Assembly: GCA_013214355.1 (NCBI GenBank)
Contig: JABSSL010000023.1
Location: 20,633-84,632 of the forward strand
Length of the DNA: 64,000 bases
Direction of reading: 5' to 3'
Source of the DNA: Saprospiraceae bacterium
Lineage (GTDB): Bacteria > Bacteroidota > Bacteroidia > Chitinophagales > Saprospiraceae
The translations under genes and the position numbers were made by a program. This document shows, in pieces, positions 18,665-27,623 of the stretch; positions within the stretch are counted from its first letter, which is position 1, and the number at the start of each line of letters is the position of its first letter. The notes under the pieces were generated by a model, which searched no databases, was not told where the DNA came from, and worked only from the letters and a program-made list of their open reading frames with translations.

Positions 18665-19576
18665 ATGCTAAAGAAAACTACTCTTACTATAGCGGCGATC
18701 CTCATTAGTTTAAACCTCAAGGCCTGGTGGGATCCGGGGCATCTAGTAGTGGCTATGATTGCCTATCTGCAACTGGATGAACAAGCCAAGGAGGAGGTCG
18801 ATGAATTGGTTAAAGTGCTACAGCGGGACTATCCCTATGTCAATCATTTTGCGGCTACCGGACCCTGGCCAGATGATCTTAAGGCAGAAGGCGTCCGTAC
18901 CTTTGATACTTGGCATTACACCAACCTTCCTTACAATACCTCCGGAGTCGCCCTTAATCCGAATCCAATGGTCAATGTGGTTTGGGCCATCAATCAGATG
19001 GAAGATGTCCTTTTATCCCCCAAGGCCCGCCCAGTAGACAAGGCTCGACATTTGGCCTTTCTGGTGCACTTTGTGGGAGATATTCATCAGCCGTTACACT
19101 CTACAAGTGTGCACAATAACGATTTACCTGGGGGTAATTTAGGAGGTAACATCTATCCCTTGGATAGTCAGAGATGGCGTAACCTTCATGCCTTATGGGA
19201 CTCCGGCTGTGGATACTTGGCCAACTATAATAATATTAATCCCTATGGCTCGCCAAAGGAAGCCTTGACAAAGGAGGAAATCGATCGCTTGTGGAAACTA
19301 GCGGAGGAGATTATTGCCCTAGCACCAAAGGAGGAGATTGTCGGTCTAGAATTAATGGACCCAGATTTTTGGGCATTGGAAAGTCATAAACTGGCGATTA
19401 AGTACGGTTATCAAGGGGTGAATGAGATTGATGAGAATGGTCGTGAGATATGGCTAAAGCCTAATATGGCTCCTTCTAGGTTGTACTTGAAAAACGGACA
19501 AGAAGTAGTTGTGAAGCGCCTGGCAACAGCCGGTTATCGCTTAGGCGCGATGCTAAATTCAGCTTTCGGAGAGTAG
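18665..19576 (+). CDS. S1/P1 nuclease family protein (secreted)
   Basis: Signal peptide, then mature W (KAWWDPGHLVVAMIA); HFVGDIHQPLHSTSVHNNDLPGGNLGGN zinc-site motif; NLHALWDSG. Start at 18665 is preferred over 18560. Confidence 0.93.
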   Translation: MLKKTTLTIAAILISLNLKAWWDPGHLVVAMIAYLQLDEQAKEEVDELVKVLQRDYPYVNHFAATGPWPDDLKAEGVRTFDTWHYTNLPYNTSGVALNPNPMVNVVWAINQMEDVLLSPKARPVDKARHLAFLVHFVGDIHQPLHSTSVHNNDLPGGNLGGNIYPLDSQRWRNLHALWDSGCGYLANYNNINPYGSPKEALTKEEIDRLWKLAEEIIALAPKEEIVGLELMDPDFWALESHKLAIKYGYQGVNEIDENGREIWLKPNMAPSRLYLKNGQEVVVKRLATAGYRLGAMLNSAFGE

Positions 19577-20707
19577 CCTGGGATCGATGCCTTTTTGGAA
19601 ATCTTCGTAGAAATGGTCAAGATAATCGGCCGTTTTAAAATTGGACATGATATAGTGATATTCCTTGGCACTTTGTGTTTCCTCTGGAGTAGGTTCAATT
19701 CGATTTGTTTGCAGCGAACGCCTTGCGTATTGCCTGGCGTTTTCACCGGATACAAAGAAATGAGCTACCAGGCCGAGGTAATTGTTCATCGTCAAATAGT
19801 CGATATTGTCTCTGTCCATAATCTCTGCTAGTACATTGGTGGCAATCTGGTATTGGCCTTGTCTCAAGGCTAAGCGACCAATGTCAAACAATTTATCTGA
19901 GGAACGAGGAATTAGGGTGATTACGTTCAAGACCAAAGGCATCATATCCGCATAATCACGTTTCAAGGCAGCCAGAGCGATCTTTGTGGTACAGTCCTTG
20001 ATTTTGCGGGTTTCATTGCCATAGAAAACCTCATTTTCTGGGGTATTGTAATCACTTAACTTCATCAGGATACCCTTGTAAATCGTCAGTACTTCAATCA
20101 TATTATTCTTGCTGCCGGGCTCTACGGAGTTAGTCACAGCATTACATAAGGTATCGATGATGGAAATTAAGCCATCGCTATCAAAGTCGCTATTTCTCAA
20201 GTCCATCACGCACATCAGAATCTCTTCCAAAGCTTCAATAACATTGCGGGTTTCCGCTCCCCCCTTCGAATAAATACCCATGTATTGTAGATCTTCAAAG
20301 AAAGCGGGATCTAATTGTTCCGTCTTTTTGATGCCTTTAAGGAGTTTTACTTTAATCATTTGCACAATCCTCGCCCGGTAGCCCTGGGATTTGAACATAT
20401 TAAAGAACAAGAAACCCAAGGTGGAACAAAGTAGGAGCCCAAATAATACCGTAACAATATCGCTGTTCTTGGCACCTAGGTCGATCCCCTCATGAATGTT
20501 AGAGATGTAGGATACTGCTACGATGGCTACTAGAATCACGGCCAAGAAACAGATTTGTACAATGATATTTTCGTTGTAGTTTTTTTTGCTCATCCGACGG
20601 AGGTCGTCGGGCATAAAGATCTGATTAACCAATATGGGGAGCCCCAGTAGGAATACAAAGACGGTGACCGAGATTTCGACGATGAGATTGATGTAATCGT
20701 TTTCCAT
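19559..20707 (-). CDS. Multi-pass membrane protein with soluble helical C-terminal domain, unknown function
   Basis: About three hydrophobic segments in the first ~120 aa, then a long predicted-helical soluble region; third gene of a probable operon. Confidence 0.75.
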   Translation of the reverse strand: MENDYINLIVEISVTVFVFLLGLPILVNQIFMPDDLRRMSKKNYNENIIVQICFLAVILVAIVAVSYISNIHEGIDLGAKNSDIVTVLFGLLLCSTLGFLFFNMFKSQGYRARIVQMIKVKLLKGIKKTEQLDPAFFEDLQYMGIYSKGGAETRNVIEALEEILMCVMDLRNSDFDSDGLISIIDTLCNAVTNSVEPGSKNNMIEVLTIYKGILMKLSDYNTPENEVFYGNETRKIKDCTTKIALAALKRDYADMMPLVLNVITLIPRSSDKLFDIGRLALRQGQYQIATNVLAEIMDRDNIDYLTMNNYLGLVAHFFVSGENARQYARRSLQTNRIEPTPEETQSAKEYHYIMSNFKTADYLDHFYEDFQKGIDPRLLSES

Positions 20708-20718
20708 ACAAAAGGCTT

Positions 20719-21219
20719 TTAGGAAGACGATATGCCATTTTCCTGACTTACTTTTTTGATGAAATCCAATAGCGCCGTATGAGGCATGATGGCATTTTTA
20801 CGCTGGTACTGGATGCTAGTCAGCTTCAGTTTTCCTAAATCAGCTTTGAGCTCATCATGGCGTTCCACCGTGAAGATGCCATAGCGATCAGGGCTAAGGT
20901 TTTGATTCACCTTCAGGGTAGGCTGCTGTTCATTTTCATCAAATATGCAACGGAGTAGTTCCAAGCCTAATCGGCTAGAGTTTACATTATTGCTTCTGCG
21001 TAGGGATTCGTGCTTAGTGCGCCAAGCTGGATCTTTACCTGGTGGAATCCGGATGTCTACAATGATTACATCATATCCTCTCTGATTGAGATAGTAGAAG
21101 GCTTCCGAAGCATTTGTAGCAATATCAAGATTGAATTGCCCATCTATGTAGACAGGACTTGTCAAATGGTATAAATCGTTGTCTGCGTTGTCTTCTATCC
21201 AAAGTACTTTTGCCGTCAT
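20719..21219 (-). CDS. Stand-alone response-regulator receiver (REC)-like protein
   Basis: MTAKVLWIEDNADND (acidic pair), YDVIIVDIRIPPGKD (candidate phospho-Asp); no DNA-binding domain visible; ATGA overlap with upstream kinase gene. Confidence 0.8.
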   Translation of the reverse strand: MTAKVLWIEDNADNDLYHLTSPVYIDGQFNLDIATNASEAFYYLNQRGYDVIIVDIRIPPGKDPAWRTKHESLRRSNNVNSSRLGLELLRCIFDENEQQPTLKVNQNLSPDRYGIFTVERHDELKADLGKLKLTSIQYQRKNAIMPHTALLDFIKKVSQENGISSS

Positions 21220-23066
21220 AAAGAGGGTTTGGTTCGAGCTAATTTCAAGTTTACTCTAGTGATGAAAGGGTTGGAATAATCATCCTTGGCATTGCCTAAG
21301 GAAGGCTGGCTGCTAATGATCATATCTCCCTTGTGTTTTTCAATTACTTTCAAGCTGTCATATAGCCCCAGGCCAGTACCTGGGCGACGGCGGTCGCTGG
21401 AATTGATTCCGCGATAGCCGACCTTGTAAATAAGACCTTGCTGGATTTCTTCCTCGGTGATTGGGACACCCCAATTTTCGATTTGAATATACACCCAGTC
21501 CCGGTCAACTTTGCCATCTACAGCCACAAAAGCAATGGCGGGTGGCCTGCGCTCCCAGCTATATTTAATGGCATTGTGCAAAATATTAAGTAATGCACGT
21601 ACTAGGTCATTTTCAAAGCCGTCAATGCGTACATCTCGGAGCTCTCGTAGGTTAGCTCTCAACTCGATATTACGCTTGGTGGCATACTCTCCCATATTCT
21701 TCACCACGCCAATCATAATATCATAAATATCAAGCGCTTCCAACTGTTCCGCCTGCTTGACACGAGTCAAAATATAGCTGCGAAGGTTGTTGACGACCGT
21801 CTCCATCTCCAACACTGTTTCCACTCCTCTTGAAAGGGTGACTAAGCTACAAAGCTTTAGTATGGAAGTCAACAATTGTCGGATTTCTTTTAATAGCTCT
21901 TTGGGGAAATGTCCTCTATCAATTTCGTTAATATCCTCTCGAATCTTGATTGATCCGTCCCTAACAATAGCTAAGTGTTGGACATTGAGTTGCGCGCCAA
22001 TATCTCGAGCAATGAGCGATAAAATACGCTGTATTTGGTGCACCTGCTGTTCCTTGAAATAGTTTACCTCCTCGTTTTTAGCCCAGAATCTATCAAAGGC
22101 CTTTAGCAGCACTCCGATCTGTTGTTGCAGCAGTATGCTAACTTTCTCCTCGTCAAGCTGTCGTGTTTGTGGATTCTTTTCCTCCTTGGCGATGAAGGAG
22201 CGAATGACCGCATCCATGGTGTGTTTGGAGTGAATTAAAGTAGAGGAATAGGAATGTAATACCTTACCAAAATCAGTAGTCAGTTCATTGAGCTGCTGCT
22301 TGGTCTCCCAATAATCGGTGACATCTCTTTCCGCTCCAACTCGCCCAATGATATTGCCTTCTCGATCCTTTAGTAGGTTTATATGTACCTCTAGTTTTCT
22401 TTCTTCCCCTTTTTGATCTCTAATATTCACAATGTAATCCACCAAAAATTGACCGCGTTCATAGGTCTCAACCAACTCTTTCTCAAACTGCTCATACTCT
22501 TCGACGGAAGGGTGAAAATCCCTTACATCTCTACCTATTACTTCTACTGGATTGTCAAAGCCTAAGTGTTTGGCAAAGTGGTCATTGCAATACACCAGCT
22601 CGTGATCTCCTTGGCTATTTATCCGAACCTTATATAGGCCTATAGGCACATCTTTAAACAATCGGTTATAGCGATCCCCTTTGGAAATAGCAATCATGAT
22701 GCAAAGTATCCCCACAATCTCATCTCCCGTTTCGTTCCAGATGGCTTTACTATGATCCCTAACGTGTCGTATCTCTCCGTTTATTTCTAAATCGAGTGTA
22801 GTGTTACGGAGCCACTTATCCTTGGGAAGATCATGCAGCTCTCGAATATGGTAATCTCTCTCGTCTAGATATACATAATAATCGCAGAGATTGGTAGTAG
22901 AAGATCCCTCATCAGGTAGCCCGAAAAGCAATCGACACTCTTCATTGTATTGAAGAAACTGTCCGTCCAAGGTAGTAAGAAAGACAGCGAAAGGTAGATC
23001 TTCGTAGCGCTGATATTCGGAGGCTGTCAGCTGTATGATATGTTGAAAGGAACTGTCGCTAGGCAT
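21216..23066 (-). CDS. PAS-domain sensor histidine kinase (HATPase_c)
   Basis: Two PAS-like regions, including GRVGAERDVTDYWETKQQL; N-box LVRALLNILHNAIKYSWE; G2 box RRPGTGLGLYDSLKVIEKHKGDM. Start MPSDSSFQHI at 23066 is preferred over 23108. Confidence 0.9.
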   Translation of the reverse strand: MPSDSSFQHIIQLTASEYQRYEDLPFAVFLTTLDGQFLQYNEECRLLFGLPDEGSSTTNLCDYYVYLDERDYHIRELHDLPKDKWLRNTTLDLEINGEIRHVRDHSKAIWNETGDEIVGILCIMIAISKGDRYNRLFKDVPIGLYKVRINSQGDHELVYCNDHFAKHLGFDNPVEVIGRDVRDFHPSVEEYEQFEKELVETYERGQFLVDYIVNIRDQKGEERKLEVHINLLKDREGNIIGRVGAERDVTDYWETKQQLNELTTDFGKVLHSYSSTLIHSKHTMDAVIRSFIAKEEKNPQTRQLDEEKVSILLQQQIGVLLKAFDRFWAKNEEVNYFKEQQVHQIQRILSLIARDIGAQLNVQHLAIVRDGSIKIREDINEIDRGHFPKELLKEIRQLLTSILKLCSLVTLSRGVETVLEMETVVNNLRSYILTRVKQAEQLEALDIYDIMIGVVKNMGEYATKRNIELRANLRELRDVRIDGFENDLVRALLNILHNAIKYSWERRPPAIAFVAVDGKVDRDWVYIQIENWGVPITEEEIQQGLIYKVGYRGINSSDRRRPGTGLGLYDSLKVIEKHKGDMIISSQPSLGNAKDDYSNPFITRVNLKLARTKPSL

Positions 23067-23259
23067 TTTGGGTGGATTGTAGCAGGAAGTTAAAAAAAAA
23101 TGTCCCAAGGATTGCTATCCATTTGTTAAATCGTTCAGAACTTTTGCTATAACCCCCAAGACCTACGCTGAACCGAGAGATATTATTTAAATTAAGGCCA
23201 GATTTAGAGGATGTATGCTCTGGCCCTAAAACTCATCAGAGCAGTAAAAAATAAAAACG

Positions 23260-25698
23260 ATGTGTAACCAACGACAAGTACTTCTCGTGGCGATGCTATG
23301 GGTGTTGATTGCTAGTATGATGATAAGTCCAAATACCAGCTTTGCCCAGCAAAAGGCGGAAAGTTTTTTGGATCAGATTCTTCAACAGCGCCCCAGCCTT
23401 GCTCACCTTAAGGCGCATGATTTTCCAACTGATAAGACTCAATATTACCGGGATAAGCATTGGCTGGCCATCAATCCTAACCGAGCCAAGGAAGCCAAAA
23501 GTAGCACCCCCTTCCCGTTTACCACTGGAATGTATGATGTTATCTTCCTTGGTGTCGGCGAAAACGATGGTGCATCAGCCTATCAGGTGTGGGTGGATGG
23601 AGCGGAAATTGGAGCTTTTACCTGTGGGATGAGTAAGCATTCCTTTGAGGAAGGCGTCCTTTTTAGTGATCTCTGGGAAAATGTGGAGTTGAAAAAAAGA
23701 GCTAGCGTGCAGGTGCAAGCCAAGATCGGGAGTGCCGATGGACAAGAATATAGCCGTGGCCGATGGGCTGGTTTGATTTTCGCGCCGCAAGGAGAGGGAA
23801 GAGCCGTTTTGCAGCAAAGTAGAACCAAAGGGTTTCAACAAAATGTAAATTCCCCTGCGGTGGCAGCATCAACGGCTAGACCAAATCAAGACGGGCGTGA
23901 TGGGGATGGTACCGTTAAGCTAGAAGGTGAGCTAAAGCAATGGCATAAGGTGACCTTGAGCATGGCTGGTCCTTTTGCCCAGGAAATGCAAGAGGAACCT
24001 AATCCCTTTTTGGATTACCGCATGACGGTTCAATTTACCCATGAATCTGGCTCCCCTTCTTACGAGGTCCCCGGGTATTTTGCTGCTGATGGAAATGCAG
24101 CTGAAACCAGTGCTAATGCTGGAAATATCTGGAGGGCTCACCTCTCACCAGATAAAGCCGGAAGATGGGATTATCAGGTGTCCTTTAGGAGTGGGAAAAT
24201 GATTGCCCTGACTGAGGTCCCTTGGGCAAATACGTTAGCTACCTATCACAACAAAAAGGGTAGTTTTGAGGTGGAAGCTACAGATAAAGGGGGGCGAGAT
24301 TTTCGAGCTAAAGGGAGACTAGAGTACGTTGGTAAACACTTTTTGCAATTTAAAGGAGAGGGTTCCTATTTCCTCAAGGCAGGGACAGATGCACCGGAGA
24401 CTTTACTAGCTTATCAAGACTTTGATGATACCTACACCGCAAAAACTAAATTAAAGACCTGGTCCGCTCACGAGCAGGATTGGAAAATTGGTGATCCTAC
24501 TTGGAAAGGCACAAAAGGGAAAGGACTTATTGGAGCCCTGAACTACTTGGCTGGGAAGGGGGCTAATGCCTTTTCTTTCCTTACTTACAATGCGGGGGGC
24601 GATGGCGATAATGTATGGCCCTTTGTAAAGCGAGAAACAAAATACAACTACGACTGCTCTAAACTAGATCAATGGCAAATCGTTTTTGATCATGCGCAAA
24701 GACTAGGCCTCTACCTCCATTTTAAGTTACAAGAAACGGAGAATGACGATCATACCCACGGTAAAAAGGCTAGTGTGCCAGCGTCACTCGATGGAGGAGA
24801 ACTAGGGCCACAACGCAGGCTCTATCTACGTGAATTAATCGCCCGCTATGGCTATCTCTTGGCCTTGAATTGGAACTTAGGGGAGGAAAACACTCAGTCT
24901 AAGGAGCAGCGACAAGCTATGGCTGCTTACATCAAAAACGTGGATCCTTACGCACACAATATTGTCTTACATACCTTTCCAAGACAGCAAAACCAGGTCT
25001 ACAATCCATTGCTGGGAGATGCATCTGTACTTACTGGGGTCTCTCTCCAAAATGATTGGAAAGCCACGCACCGCCTCACGCTACAATGGCGGCAGAAATC
25101 TGCGGAAGCTGGACGCCCCTGGGTGGTGGCCAATGATGAACAAGGATCGGCAAGCCAAGGAGTACCGCCAGATCCCGGCTATCAGGGCTATCAGGCCAAT
25201 CAAATTGCCTACGACCTACACGATATCCGCAAGCAGGTGCTTTGGGGCAACTTTATGGCGGGTGGAGCTGGGGTGGAGTATTATTTCGGATACAAACTTC
25301 CGGAAAATGATCTCATTTGTGAAGACTTCAGAAGCCGGGATCAAACCTGGGATTATTGTCGTATAGCCCTGGATTTTTTTCATGACCTTTCCATCCCCTT
25401 TTGGGAAATGGAAAATCAAAACAAACTAATCGGCAATTCAGAGAATGGCAAAGAGAAAATGTGTTTGGCTAAAGAGGGAGAAATCTACCTTGTTTATCTT
25501 GCATATACCGAAACAACAGAGCTAGATCTCACCGGGGTAAGCGGAAAATTCTCAGTGGAGTGGTTCAATCCTCGCAAAGGTGGCGCACTTGGTCGTGGAA
25601 AGGTCAAGCGAATAAAAGGCGGGAAGGTGGTTTCCCTGGGGAAAGCGCCCCTAGAGCGAGAGCAGGATTGGATGGTCGTGGTCCGGAAGTGGAAGTGA
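23260..25698 (+). CDS. Secreted DUF5060-containing glycoside-hydrolase-like protein with putative collagen-binding/Ig-like C-terminus
   Basis: Signal peptide; KLEGELKQWHKVTLSMAGPFAQEMQEEPNPFLDYRMTVQFTHESGSPSYEVPGYFAADGNAAETS...GNIWRAHLSPDKAGRWDYQVSF is DUF5060-like; GRLEYVGKHFLQFKGEGSYFLKAGTDAPETLLAYQDFDDTY; C-terminal GKFSVEWFNPRKGG. Confidence 0.82.
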   Translation: MCNQRQVLLVAMLWVLIASMMISPNTSFAQQKAESFLDQILQQRPSLAHLKAHDFPTDKTQYYRDKHWLAINPNRAKEAKSSTPFPFTTGMYDVIFLGVGENDGASAYQVWVDGAEIGAFTCGMSKHSFEEGVLFSDLWENVELKKRASVQVQAKIGSADGQEYSRGRWAGLIFAPQGEGRAVLQQSRTKGFQQNVNSPAVAASTARPNQDGRDGDGTVKLEGELKQWHKVTLSMAGPFAQEMQEEPNPFLDYRMTVQFTHESGSPSYEVPGYFAADGNAAETSANAGNIWRAHLSPDKAGRWDYQVSFRSGKMIALTEVPWANTLATYHNKKGSFEVEATDKGGRDFRAKGRLEYVGKHFLQFKGEGSYFLKAGTDAPETLLAYQDFDDTYTAKTKLKTWSAHEQDWKIGDPTWKGTKGKGLIGALNYLAGKGANAFSFLTYNAGGDGDNVWPFVKRETKYNYDCSKLDQWQIVFDHAQRLGLYLHFKLQETENDDHTHGKKASVPASLDGGELGPQRRLYLRELIARYGYLLALNWNLGEENTQSKEQRQAMAAYIKNVDPYAHNIVLHTFPRQQNQVYNPLLGDASVLTGVSLQNDWKATHRLTLQWRQKSAEAGRPWVVANDEQGSASQGVPPDPGYQGYQANQIAYDLHDIRKQVLWGNFMAGGAGVEYYFGYKLPENDLICEDFRSRDQTWDYCRIALDFFHDLSIPFWEMENQNKLIGNSENGKEKMCLAKEGEIYLVYLAYTETTELDLTGVSGKFSVEWFNPRKGGALGRGKVKRIKGGKVVSLGKAPLEREQDWMVVVRKWK

Positions 25699-25707
25699 TA
25701 GTTGTCT

Positions 25708-27135
25708 TTATTGACGATGATACAGGTGAAACCGCTGGGTGCCGTCTATCACTTTGGTAAAATCAGGAGGCTCTAAATGGTCTTTTTCTCCATCGAGGAT
25801 AAGGTAATCGTAGTCAAAACTACTCGTATCAATATTGATCTCGTACTTGCGGTAGAGGTAGCCAACTAATTGCGCTGTATAGGCTTTTGCACCTACGGTA
25901 GTACCTTCGGGAACAATGGCTCCGATTTTTTCAATATCAGGTAAACTTACCTTATCCCGATTTGAGATCGTGCCCACTTTTGTAATCGTAAAAATTATCC
26001 CTCCCACCAAGGCAAAAGATAAAACCAGCTGAATTTTTCTAAGTAGGCGCGGCTTCTCTTCCAGCGCCTGGAGGTATTTCATTACGATGGGCGCAGTAAG
26101 AGTAGCCATGGACAAGGCAAAAAATGGAATGGCCGGTAATAGGTAGTAGAATGACTGTTTGGGGGATATCATTAAAGGGAAAGAGGCTGAAACCCCAATT
26201 AAGGCATAGAATAAAGCGAGCCGAGTCGTCCGATTTATTTGGTACTTACCTTTCTGCCTGTAAGAAGCATAAAGCAATAAACCCGTTAGGATTAAGCTTG
26301 GTATGGAAACCTCAAATAGACGTTTAATAATATAGAATCGACTATCGCGATGATGATAGGTGGTACGCTCCGCATTAATGCTAGCAAATACCTGGCTATC
26401 TATATATTTTCCCAGGCCCTCTAAGGCCATAGCGTCAGTTAAGAGGATTATATAACTTATCACGAGCAGTGCTAGCAAGATCAACGACTTGAAGGTCATT
26501 TGTAAGAAGGAGGTAGAACGGAAAACTACCCAATGCAGAAATAGTAGGGCTAATGGAAAAAGACCGACTAGACCTTTGCATAAGGTAGCACCAACTAGCG
26601 CTAATCCTCCCAATCCCAAAAAGAATATAGATTGTGGCAAGCTTTGTTTTTCCATCGCCATCCAAAGGAAATAGGAAGAGGCAAGGGTAAAGACCCCCAT
26701 GGTGGTTTCCAATACATTACCCGGGTAGAAGAAGTAGATGACCTCATTAAGCAACCAAAAGATTATAGGGAGTCGCCACAAAGCAGCCAAGGCGGAGTCC
26801 TGTTCAAATCCTTTTTTCCAAATTCGAACAATTAGCCAAGCAGATAATAAAAATATAGAGAATGCATAAAGCCGTTCTACAATAATACTCCCTCCAAGAA
26901 CACTGAAGAAAAGGGATTGGATGCCAAATACTAAGGGAGGGTGTTCGTGAAAGGAAGGGAAAATAGTCGTTGTCAGTTGCGGCGTCCAAAAACTTCCGAT
27001 GCCGTTGGCTAGATTTTTAGAGATGCAAGCGTACCAAATACCGTCATTGTACATACTTTTCTGAACAAAAAAGGGAGCAGCGCAAAAGAAAAAAAGGGTA
27101 AGCCCAAAGAGCAGTGTAAGTCGACTTTTTGCCAT
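25708..27135 (-). CDS. GT39/ArnT-like membrane glycosyltransferase (dolichyl-phosphate-mannose mannosyltransferase family)
   Basis: Multi-pass protein; first periplasmic loop YNDGIWYACISKNLANGIGSFWTPQLTTTIFPSFHEHPPLVFGIQSLFF matches the ArnT/PMT loop pattern. Start MAKSRLTLLFG is preferred over 27174. Confidence 0.85.
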   Translation of the reverse strand: MAKSRLTLLFGLTLFFFCAAPFFVQKSMYNDGIWYACISKNLANGIGSFWTPQLTTTIFPSFHEHPPLVFGIQSLFFSVLGGSIIVERLYAFSIFLLSAWLIVRIWKKGFEQDSALAALWRLPIIFWLLNEVIYFFYPGNVLETTMGVFTLASSYFLWMAMEKQSLPQSIFFLGLGGLALVGATLCKGLVGLFPLALLFLHWVVFRSTSFLQMTFKSLILLALLVISYIILLTDAMALEGLGKYIDSQVFASINAERTTYHHRDSRFYIIKRLFEVSIPSLILTGLLLYASYRQKGKYQINRTTRLALFYALIGVSASFPLMISPKQSFYYLLPAIPFFALSMATLTAPIVMKYLQALEEKPRLLRKIQLVLSFALVGGIIFTITKVGTISNRDKVSLPDIEKIGAIVPEGTTVGAKAYTAQLVGYLYRKYEINIDTSSFDYDYLILDGEKDHLEPPDFTKVIDGTQRFHLYHRQ

Positions 27136-27623
27136 GTCATACAAGCTTAGCACTATACCTGTAGCTAGTAGCAAGCGCTAAAGGTTTTTAGCAGTTTTGT
27201 TGATAAAGACCATGAGATCAGCTACAAGTATAGAAAAAAGCTAGTACTTAGCCATTTTAAGGCTTAAGGAGTTTTTCTCTTCCGCAGGAGTAATTCTAGA
27301 CCCGAACCTTTCGTTAAACTGTATGGTAGCCTACTTGGAGGAAGCAAGCTATAAATAAATATATCCACTAATCTTCTTAATTTTGGCATCGCAATTACCA
27401 AAGGGCTACTCCAAAACCTCCCAGAATCTCTTCGGCATGGGGATGGGAAGGTAGCTTTGGAATTGTCCCCCTGAATATAATCCTACCAATTCTTTGGAAA
27501 AGGTAGTCCATTATTGCAACAATACATGCGTTAAATGGTCAAAGAAGGGGGAGTGTAGAATTAATGGATGTGCTCATCCGTCGTCCTTTGCCCATTTGCA
27601 AGAGAAACAGTAAACCCTGGACC

